This document shows positions 55,000-64,000 of a DNA stretch of 64,000 nucleotides, one piece after another. Position numbers and translations under genes: made by a program. The DNA comes from Ascaphus truei. Lineage: Eukaryota > Chordata > Amphibia > Anura > Ascaphidae. The stretch covers positions 214,935,245-214,999,244 of the forward strand of contig CM071568.1 of the NCBI GenBank assembly GCA_036426205.1, given 5' to 3'. The notes beneath the pieces are model-generated. The model was not told the origin of the DNA, made no database searches, and was given only the letters and a program-made list of their open reading frames with translations. The first letter of the stretch is position 1, and every line of letters starts with the position of its first letter.

Positions 55000-55640
55000 T
55001 GACCTGGCTCACCACAGAAAAAACACACTACAGGCTCATGGGCGGACACTGCCTCCCTTCCGGCTTCTGGAGTCTGTTACAGGCCCCCATGAGAACCCCC
55101 CCCCCCTTCCCGGTAGGGCCCTCCATTTGGCCCCTGGGCCTCTTCCTAGTAGAGAAAAATTGCCTTTTTTTCGAATTTACTGGATTTTTTTAATGACCAT
55201 CCTTTTCTACCCTTGGACCCTGTGCACAGGACTGTTCTGCAGCCAAAAAGTTTTCCATTAGTCTGGAGGCTTCAAAGAGGGTATTGGACGAATGCTGACA
55301 AACTCACTCCCTTACTCATAGGGACAAACCCTGCAAATACTATTCTAGGGCAACTAACTCTACAACCTTACTGGAGCTGCGGGTCTCTGGTTTTAGCCAG
55401 CACCAGCAGTGGTCCTGTACATGTTGGGCAAGGGCTTGGGGTCGCATACCTGGGTTATACTGCTCTTCTCGGTAGCTTTGCCGATAGGTATATTCTCTTA
55501 TCTCCCTGCAGTCCATGATTGTAGCCTTGACTTTGACGTAGTTGAGTGCTGCAACATTATCGAGGGGACGATAGGCTGCCTTTCTTCTTCCGTTAACTGC
55601 GGACACATTAACTTGGCTTACAATTGTGTTTTTTTGGCGT
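55000..55640 (-). pseudogene. Ty3/gypsy-like gag remnant with split zinc knuckle
   Basis: The minus frame 55606-55340 ends AQHVQDHCWCWLKPETRS then KVVELVALE, the SCAN/gag-like segment of amphibian gypsy gag proteins ('WLKPE...VELVALEQFL'). Near 55032-55008 the minus strand encodes CFFCGEPGH, the start of a CCHC knuckle that is completed at 54190 beyond the LINE insertion. Frameshifts separate the parts. Gag packages element RNA; this copy is dead. Confidence 0.7.
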
Positions 55641-55699
55641 AGGGCATACAGTTCAAGTATGTATGACCAATTAATCCTTGTTCATTAGAGAGCTCATGG

Positions 55700-56370
55700 C
55701 GTTAATCACACAGCAGGTGGCGTTACCCAAAAATGTTGACTCAGGGAGTGTTGGTGCAAACAAATAAAAAAAAAACAGAGTGCTAAGAACTAATACATTA
55801 ACATTTTACAGAGCCTCACACCTTACAATTAAACAACCCTCACCACTCGTGTGTGAAACGGGTAAACAGCAAGTTAACCCACCAGGCTCTCAGAAAGCAT
55901 GGCTGCAGCTGTGAACTGGTGCTTGAATAACAGTTAATGTTGGTAACGAACGCCACAGTCCCCCAGTGTAATCTTCACAAATGTAAATCTCTGCAACTGG
56001 CTAACCATAAGCACAATAAAGTTAGAGAAAACATAGAAGTAGATAACTTACAGCTGGGGGATGTAGAGAAGTAGCTGGTCTATCCTCCGGTATGGAAATG
56101 CTGCATGTCCCTCTGCTAGCAATGTGTCTTGACGACTTGATCCTCTCAGCCCGCCAGCACTTTCTTCTGCCACCAACCCTACATCCGCTCGATCGCGGTG
56201 GGTGGTCACCTGACCGACGGCAGTGCCGGTGTATCCGGGTGTAGCAGGGGGACGCAGGTGCACCAGACGCAGCCCGGCGTGCAGGCAGCAGGCACTGGAG
56301 TACTGGAAATCCTCCCAGGGGAGGTGTAGATGCCGCACAGCCGTGGAGCAAGAACTTCAGAGAAGGCTGA
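55700..56370 (-). other. Unclassified repeat next to a hammerhead-like hairpin
   Basis: CpG-rich patches at 56090-56300. Just beyond, at 56455-56420 on the minus strand, 'ggcctgatgggccgaaacgc' followed by GTC contains CTGATG, GGCC and GAAAC but no real stem II or stem I, so it is only a hammerhead relic. Confidence 0.35.
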
Positions 56371-56459
56371 TCAGTGATTCATAAAAAACTTTAATGAGAC
56401 AAAGTGCAAACGGATCCTCTTGACGCGTTTCGGCCCATCAGGCCTTTGTCAATCTGGAG

Positions 56460-59400
56460 GGATTTCCAGAACCCTCACCACTCCCCTGCTCTTTTTTGCT
56501 CCCAATACCAAAAAAGAGCCAATGGTACAGTAGTCCAATAAGAAATATTTATTAAGTGAAGTTTGAAAGTATTGTACAGTTGCTTTAACTATACGGTAAT
56601 TATCTGTTGAGTAGCTGAACCTGCTGCCTGGAAATATTATAGTTGTAAAAATGATTGGGTTAATACTGAAAATCACGTGTATCCCCCAATAACTCAGTAT
56701 ATAGTTATATACTAATTGCAACATTGTCAAAGTCACATTGCATGGACACAGGCCCCTTGTACACTGGAACATTCCATAACAGGGTATATAAAATGTGCAC
56801 ATGCATTAAAAATATTTGCATGGCTGTGGAGTCAAAGAACATGGAATGTGTTTGTGGATGCATAAAAATTGCAAAGGATGGGGAATCCAGTTAGGATTAA
56901 AGGAAATCCAGTCAAGATAAAGGGATGTCCAGTCATCATGCATAGACTTCCAGTCATAAAGCAGAGAAAAGGAATGTCTACTCAAGATGTAGGCAATTCT
57001 AAGCCCAAAGAGGGGACATGTCACCAAACATGTTATATATGCACCATGGTCACACTTATCTTCCTGGACATGTCATCTACAAAGATGAGACTGGAGCCAT
57101 GTTGGATGTGGAACTCATTTTGGTCAATTATAATCTGGGTTTGTGTGAATACTGATTACTGTACTTCTTGGAATCTTTTCTGCATCTTTTGACATTTATA
57201 AACATAGCACCTCTGTGTGATCTTATTTAATCTAAGGGGTTAAAAAGTCATTAAATAGTTAACTCCTAGTAAGGACCCTTAGATAGTATGTTGCAAAGTG
57301 CTTAGGCAGGTGCCTGAGCATATGCTGGAAGAGTCCCTTGACTCAGCATAGGCTAACTCCACCCTTCTTCTGCCCAGATAGGTGTAGGGAGAAAGATCAT
57401 AAATAGGTAGGGATGATAGCTGCCAGAGGGATAGGTTTCCAGCTGCCCTCAAAAAAGGGGGCACTAAGCTATGTTAGGCGGATAGGGTGTGCAGCCTCAA
57501 ACATGAGGGCACCCTGTCAATGGCTCCCAGTGGAGGTGGGAGCGGCCATTCACAAAGCCAAATGTATTGCCATGAATGGCACAGCAAAGGAAAAATGTTG
57601 CCTCTGTGGTAATGTTGTATTTCCATTCCAAAGAAGAAGTTATGTTGGACTGTTGTAATAAAGTTTAAGAAAAGTTATTGGTGCCCTCCTTCTTTCAATT
57701 GCTCACTGCACCAGTCTACATGGATGCCAACCCTGAGAGAATAAAATAACAAGAGCCCCATGAGCATTCCGTGCACTTTAATTCACCACCAAACATACAT
57801 TGGGGCACTTTGGTGTGGCCCCCTCTTTGTTGGCCCTCTTTGAGGTGTTACATAAAAAAACAAAGCCAAGTTTTAATTTCAAAGAAGCAGTGTAGGCGTT
57901 AATAGCCATTAAAGGCAAGCACCTGCTCCTCACTTATTTATTTTGGCCATATTGAAGCTTTAAGGGCTTATTTTAATTATCTTTTTGCACTGTGTTTTTC
58001 ACACAGAGTGAGAGTGGCCATGTCAGTACTTTATTCGTAGAGTATAATCCAGATTGTTTTTACCAGAGAACTCTGGGGGGAATTCCCAGACGCAAATTGA
58101 TGGACATAATAATGTTTGGCATTCATTGTGGGCATTGTGTCTGGGAAAACAGTTGGGTCATTGAGTCATTTACTGAGGTTTGTGTTTTTTCATGTATGTG
58201 TATTACTGTTGGATTACTCTATGTGGCAAACATTCGGTAGTTTAAATCAGAATCTGATCTCTGATATACTTGCTGTGTATGCTATTATCAATATGACTGC
58301 ATTCAACAGTGATACCCTTGTGATTCTCTTTAAAGGGAATCTGTTTTTAAGTCATAATGTTTTCCTAATATTTAATAGCCAAAAAAAAGATGTGGGCTTG
58401 TCTTTTAAAATTTACATTTAACTAAAATACTTGCTCAACACCCCTAACTGCTGGCTTCAGGAAGAATCAATAGCCTCCTTTTTTTACATTTTTAAGAAAC
58501 CAAATTTATGTTTAATTTAAAAACAAACAAAAAAAACTTTTTGTTATCTTAAAACAAAACAAATATTTTTTTCAATGTAATAAACAAATATAAATTTTCT
58601 AGGAAAGCTAAGAGAAAAAAGAAAGAGAAAGAAAGCTTTTTGTTTTCTTATACAGAATGTTTTTTAAACAAATTTAAAGGATACATTTTATTTTAAAAGG
58701 AAACTTTTTGTTATCAGAACAGAAAATGTTCTTTTAAAAACAAAACCATTGTGTTATTTTTATATAGAACATTTACTCTGTACATTCATTAAAAAAAGCA
58801 CAAGAATGATGTACGTGGTGTCAGTTTACTACACATGTTCTACTATAGTACATGTTCAATGGGATAGCTAGCAACACTGACACTATAGGGTTATCAACCA
58901 CATTATTTTGCAGACAATACATGCTGCAAGGGAGAATGCACCCCATGTGAGGGGGTATGGATGGCCTGAGGGTTTACTTACGTTAAACATTGCAGCATTT
59001 TGGGTTACACAAGAAAAGCAAAGTATTTATTTTTCACACATGGCACCCTTATAGTTAGTCAGAGGCATGGCACCTTGGTTGGGAAACACTGATCTAGTGT
59101 AATACTAGCAATGTATTGAAACACATTTAGCACTAACTGCACCATAATCATCTTTGTCATGACATTAGTAAAGGTGTGGTACTGTATACTAAACTGAATG
59201 GAACAATGTAGCTCTCTCACTTGACCCGCTCCTTTCTAAACCACGTGGTTTCTAGACACTGCAGGAAGGGGAAAAATGGGATCCCTCTCAGATTGCCCCG
59301 GCGCCATGGTTGTCTGGCGCTCTCCCACAGCACCCCTGAGCTGGGCATTGGTATGAATTGTCCTCGGCTTGTGTATTAATGATTAAACACTACATTTGGA

Positions 59401-60250
59401 TACATTCATTCAATAGACATCATACAGGGGTACAGTACATGCATTGTATGGAACTATTAATATCCGTCAACCCTCTGCCTGTGTAGTACCACATTTGAAC
59501 AAACCATAGATTACTATGCTATTAACACTCTACATTCCCTCTGTCGGCGTGTTCATACAGTAGCACAATATAAAATTTGAATAAACTAGACAGAGCCATT
59601 AACACCCCATCAGGGTTAGACCTAAGTCATAATGACAGCAATTCCAGAAAACATGCCAATTGTAGTTAAGAGCATTGGTGAATGGCAAGAAGTGGATAAA
59701 GCTTAACGCAAACAAACGCAAACAAATCAAACCCTGGTGAGCTCATTTCCAATCAATACCTGATATTCCATATTCAACACGCCCTGTGCCTTTATTTTGT
59801 TTATTGCGCAATTAAATCAAATTAAATTAAATTGAATACACTACAGTACATTATGTTCAAGACACTTCAAAATAATGCTGCACAAACACGTAAACTGCAG
59901 TGCTTAATTGACATTCCTATTGAATCTCAATTCCTTGTTTTTTTAAATATTACATTTTTTATTATTATTATTATTATTATTATTTTGGGGTGATAATATG
60001 TACTGTAGAACTAGAGTAGTTTGTGTGCATGTGCAATAATTCAATTGAACTCATGTGCACAACCCCACAACGGTGTAACTACAGAACAAAACAGCCTTTA
60101 AGTAACGGGAAGCAAGCTTTATTAAATATTGTTATAAATCATTAATTGATCCAATAACAATACCACAACCCCTCACACGTCATTAGCAATGTACACTTAC
60201 TTTAATAAATATCTAATCATTTACAGAGACTGTGTCTGGTATTTGTCTTC
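56460..60250. other. AT-rich DNA with no recognised feature
   Basis: About 3.8 kb. Short frames up to 117 codons have no recognised domain. Contains an (ATT)n run at 59960-59983 and AAA-rich stretches at 58490-58760. Confidence 0.45.
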
Positions 60251-60459
60251 TGTTTTCTAGCATTGAAAGAATGTGTGGGAGGAAGAGCTGGTTATGGGTG
60301 TCTTAAAAAACAACTGGCACTTTTCGTTTTCAGTACTATACAGAATGTGCATGACTGTAGCAATAGCCTCAGAATACATTGAATTTAGCTTCCCTAAACA
60401 CCAGCATCCCCTATCGTTAATTCAAAAACTATGGAAGCAGCAAGACACCACTGGGCAGA

Positions 60460-60970
60460 CGTGGCAATGAGGTCAAGACTTGCAATGAACCGTCAGGCTG
60501 CAAGCTCTAAGTAGCGAGGTGGATCCCAGTGGCTGTAGCTAGGCAGACCTAGTAATACTGTACACAGTCAGGAGTATTGAGGTGAAGGATCAGGTAGGCA
60601 TACAGTAAGTTAAAGCAGGCAGCAGGCAGGTAGAGTGGTCAGGCAGGCACAGGTCAGAGCAGACAGGTCATTAGTAGCAGGATACAAAGAGTAACAGCAG
60701 CCAAACAAACTAGTTGATCCGGCAAAGGACAGGAGGAAAGGGCTAGGATTAAATAGGAAGGAAGGGTGTGTGTCAGTGAAGGCTAATCTGGATCAGCTGA
60801 GTGAAGAAGCAGCAGCAGCAGCAGCAGCAGCAGCATTAGCAGCAGTTGCTCAAAGGCACTCCGAGGCAGTGGAACTATACAGGTTCTGATCTAGCTTGCT
60901 ACCAGAGATGCTGCCCTGGGCAGCAGAGGCCACAGGCTCAAGTCCCACCAGGCCTAACATTGTCTAAAAT
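60460..60970. repeat. CAG/AGGCAGG-rich repeat, gypsy-internal-like
   Basis: Contains 'caggcagcaggcaggtagag' style repeats (60580-60680) and a (CAG)n run with one interruption at 60811-60850. The CAGG-rich composition recalls non-coding parts of amphibian gypsy elements, but no domain supports this. Confidence 0.4.
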
Positions 60971-60979
60971 TGTGGTCAT

Positions 60980-62140
60980 CTAAGAGCAACATGGTCTGGT
61001 ATTGTGGAGTGATTCAAAGCATAGAACCTCAACTCTTGTTGACAGTGAAAATAACCAAAACATCTTTACAGTATTTACTGTAGCTTTAAATGTGTTCCTC
61101 AGCTAGCTGACTATATGTCTGTACAAGTTTACTAAATATAAGTTATTTGGGATTTGGGATGCAATAGAATTCACAAGTTAAAGATATATTTCTGAAAAGG
61201 GAGCTTTGCTGATTCAATTGATACCAAATATTACAGGTTGGTTTATGTTACATATCAAATACATATTTCACTTTCAAAGATTAAAGTTACCCCTAAAAAG
61301 ATAGTGTAGGTGTCAACACGTGTATTGTAATAATACAAATGAAACAGTGAAGGTGGAATCCTTCTAGGTGTTATAGAAAGAACGTTATGGAGTATTTTTA
61401 TACTCAGGCATTTTTTTATTAAAAAAACTATTTTCTCTCCCCACGCCAAAAAAATGTCATTAGAGATTGATGAGGGGACATGCCATAAAGGTGGTATTAT
61501 TCATATTCCAATGCAGGGGGTTTTAGGCTTAAAACCAAACATTTGGGGATATGAAATTAGAATTCAACAAAGAGAGTTTTAACACTGTGACACGTGAATT
61601 CTCATATTTCCAACGTAAGACCCTTTGAGAAACCTAATATGTGGCAATGTATGTTATGAAGTTATGTTTGTTTTGTACAATCATTTTTATGAAACTTTCT
61701 GCATATTATAATGTATGTTTTTTTTGTAACATTATTTCCTGTAACCAAGCACAGTGCTACTTTTGTATATTAAATCCAAAATGTAAGAAGTATTGTCTTT
61801 GGGCCCTAATTTAACTTTGCAGGTTTTTAAAGATTGTAACTGCAATTTCAGACACATTTTGCCAGACTAGGTTTTTGTGTGTTACTCATATTTTTTTTTC
61901 TGTTGTCCAGAGACCAAAAACTCTGCCAGGTAAGAGTTGAAACATTTTTTGGTGGTGGCATCGAATGAAGGTTTATTGCGACAGAATGAGTGGAGATATT
62001 ATCAAATTTAGGGGCCCAGCAGGGAGCTACAGTAAGTGAGTCAGCTTGGTATCTGTGTTTATTAACTCTTGTCACATACAAGTCACTTGCTTACAGGTGT
62101 GCCGTTCATGACAAAATGGTGGCATAACAGAGGGATAATA
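60980..62140. other. Unclassified DNA
   Basis: No recognised feature. Confidence 0.4.
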
Positions 62141-62434
62141 ATTAGTATTGTATTGTATTGTATGTCTTTATTTAGATAGCGCCATAAATGTACATAGCGC
62201 TTCACAGTAGTGATTCATATCATATAAATAACAAATAATATAAATAACAGATCATGGGAATAAGTGCTTCAGACATACTGTAAAAGTAACATTAAGGAAG
62301 GAGTCCCTGCTCCGAGGAGCTTACAATCTAATTGGTAGGTAGGGAGAACGTACAGAGACAGTAGGAGGGAATACTAGTAAGTGCGTCTGCAGGGGGCCAA
62401 GCTTTATGTGTCATGTGTCCGTGATTATCCAGTG

Positions 62435-63175
62435 CTACTCAAATGCTTCTTTAAGCAGATGTGTCTTAAGGTGAGTCTTAAAGGTGGATAGCGAGGGGGC
62501 TAGTTGGGTATTGAGGGGAAGGGCATTCCAGAGGTGTGGGGCAGAAAGTGAGAAAGGTTTAAGGCGGGAGAGAGCTTTAGATACAAAGGGGGTAGAAAGA
62601 AGACATCCTTGAGCAGAACGCAAGAGTCGGGATGGTGCATAGCGAGAAATTAGGGCTGAGATGTAAGGAGGGGCAGAAGAATGTAAAGGTTTAAAAGTGA
62701 GCAGGAGAATTGAGTGTGAGATACGTGATTTAATCGGAAGCCAGGAGAGGGATTTCAGGAGGGGAGATGCGGAGACAGATTTAGGAAAGAGTAGAGTGAT
62801 TCTGGCAGCAGCATTTAGGATAGATTGTAGAGGAGAGAGGTGAGAGGTAGGAAGGCCGGACAGCAGGAGGTTGCAGTAATCGAGACGTGAGAGAAGGAGG
62901 GCCTGAGTCAGAGTTTTAGCAGTTGAGTAACAGAGGAAAGGGCGTATCTTTGTGATATTGCGGAGGCAAAAGCGACAAGTTTTAGAAACGTTTTGAATAT
63001 GAGAGGAGAATGAGAGTGAGGAATCAAGTGTAACCCCTAGGCAGCGTGCGTGGGCTACTGGGTGAATGATCGTATTTCCAATAGCAATGTGGAAGGAGGT
63101 AGTAGGGCCAGGTTTGGGAGGAAGTATAAAGAGCTCTGTTTTTGCCATGTTAAGTTTCAGTCGGCGGATGGCCAT
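62435..63175 (-). pseudogene. LINE ORF2, thumb and C-terminal region
   Basis: 246 codons: MAIRRLKLNMAKTELFILPP, then CLGVTLDSSLSFSSHI, SRLDYCNLLLSGLP, LQSILNAAARI, LSWLPIKSRI and LWNALPLNTQ. These are the landmarks downstream of YADD in CR1/L2/Rex1 LINEs. The frame is open to its natural stop, but an in-frame TGA about 75 bases upstream of this block separates it from the YADD box. Its high integrity suggests a fairly young copy. Confidence 0.85.
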
Positions 63176-63189
63176 CCAGGATGATATTC

Positions 63190-64000
63190 CAGAGAGGCAT
63201 TCAGAAACTTTGGTCTGTATAGCAGGTGTAAGGTCAGGGGTTCAAAGGTAAATTTGTGTGTCGTCAGCATAGAGGTGATATTTAAACCCAAAAGATGTGA
63301 TTAGGTCACCTAGAGAGAGTGTGTAGAGAGAAAAGAGAAGGGGTCCCAGGACAGAGCCCTGGGGTACCCCCACAGAGAGATCAATAGAGGAGGAGGAGGT
63401 GTTAGCAAAAGAGACACTGAAGGTACGATGGGAGAGGTAAGAGGAGATCCAGGATAAAGCTTTGTTCCGAATACCAAGAGTATGGGAATGTGAAGGAGAA
63501 GAGGGAGGTCCACGGTGTCGAATGCTGCAGAGAGGTCGAGTAATATGAGCAGAGTGTAATGACCTCTGTCTTTGGCAGCGTGGAGGTCATCAGTTATTTT
63601 AGTGAGGGCTGTTTCAGTAGAGTGAGCAGTGCGGAAGCCAGATTGTAGAGGGTCTAGGACAGAATAGGTGTTGAGAAAGTGTAGCAATTGAGAGAATACA
63701 AGACGTTCAAGGAGTTTGGAGGCAAAAGGCAGGAGGGAGACAGGTCGATAGTTAGAAAGACAGGTAGGGTCAAGCTTGCTGTTTTTGAGTAATGGTATGA
63801 CTGTTGCATGCTTGAAGGATGATGGAAAGGTACCAGAGTAGAGGGAAGAGTTAAAGATCTGTGTGAGCATAGGGATTATAGAAGGAGCAAGAGGTTTTAG
63901 GAGATGGGAGGGAATGGGATCAAGAGGGTAAGTGGTAGAGGGAGAAGAGGAGATCAGCAGTGACACATCCGCCTCCGCGATAGCGGAAAAAGAGTCAAGA
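63190..64000 (-). pseudogene. LINE ORF2, reverse transcriptase palm
   Basis: Minus frame 63966-63310: [47 protein letters not shown] and [15 protein letters not shown] (first catalytic Asp). A frameshift near 63500 moves the reading to [20 protein letters not shown] (63371-63312) and [10 protein letters not shown] (YADD at 63271-63260), followed by a stop. All RT motifs are present but broken, so this copy is not autonomous. Confidence 0.85.

Larger units (their letters stand above)
62145..64000 (-). mobile_element. CR1/L2/Rex1-group LINE, 3' half
   Basis: A minus-strand element whose 3' end carries a (TACAA)n-type tail (62145-62165) behind 'gcgctatctaaataaagac', then the ORF2 C-terminus, then RT reaching the window edge. 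Its 5' part lies beyond 64000. This is the most complete source of the LINE tails at 3704, 18001 and 54194. Confidence 0.85.

Noticed and set aside
56420..56456. Functional hammerhead on the minus strand
   Set aside because: CTGATG, GAAAC and GTC are present, but stem II collapses to GGCC and the flanks do not form stem I.
60811..60850. CAG run as a polyglutamine-coding exon
   Set aside because: Stops occur close by in the Gln frame and there is no splice context; it is a microsatellite.

Overview
This window is vertebrate nuclear DNA, most likely from an anuran amphibian. The inference rests on the repeat types: a Penelope-like element with a GIY-YIG endonuclease, several LINE 3' tails of the 'gcgctatataaataaagac' type, L1/Tx1-type and CR1/L2/Rex1-type LINEs, Ty3/gypsy gag and protease remnants, Tigger-, hAT- and foldback-type MITEs, and hammerhead-ribozyme-like motifs. 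I see no intact cellular protein-coding gene, no tRNA or rRNA gene and no CRISPR array. Nearly every long open frame is either simple-sequence DNA read as protein or a decayed mobile element.

Layout. 1-1.7 kb: a small palindrome, then a degenerate (GAT)n tract. 3.3-5.3 kb: a LINE tail with an inverted duplication, a 29-bp tandem repeat and two MITEs. 5.2-8.9 kb: AT-rich DNA with no recognisable feature. 8.9-12.8 kb: direct and inverted copies of one unclassified repeat around a 0.6-kb near-perfect palindrome, ending in a suspect patch with an N-run. 13-20.5 kb: a purine tract, MITEs, a Tigger-like element, and two copies of one repeat, one split by a 1.1-kb LINE insertion with a 7-bp target-site duplication. 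20.5-25 kb: a hammerhead-bearing ~409-bp repeat unit, an ORF1 fragment, a minus-strand Penelope-like element with RT, GIY-YIG and a hammerhead-like 3' motif, an inverted piece of the same RT, and a hAT MITE. 25.1-35.7 kb: two ~3-kb near-identical blocks of (GA/CA)-rich and G-rich minisatellite DNA, flanking ~3.9 kb of odd, low-quality-looking sequence with a second N-run nearby. 36-46 kb: palindromic repeats, tandemly duplicated dispersed repeats and unassigned ORFs. 46.9-52.6 kb: a complete LTR element bounded by a perfect 5-bp duplication. 53.5-55.7 kb: a gypsy gag/protease remnant split by a LINE tail that is itself split. 56-62 kb: mostly AT-rich unclassified DNA. 62.1-64 kb: the 3' half of a minus-strand LINE running off the window.

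The most interesting locus is the LTR element at 46950-52572. It has terminal direct repeats (527 bp on the right), ACTAG duplications, a tRNA-Leu-like primer site and no pol. Its body encodes a long coiled-coil region followed by an array of IQ motifs resembling ASPM-type proteins. An L1 inserted into its 5' LTR (duplicating a 12-14 bp target), and a later inversion explains the present order of pieces. The second theme is hammerhead-like self-cleaving RNA motifs in two unrelated families: one in Penelope-like ends, the other defining a retrozyme-like repeat. Both were folded by eye only.
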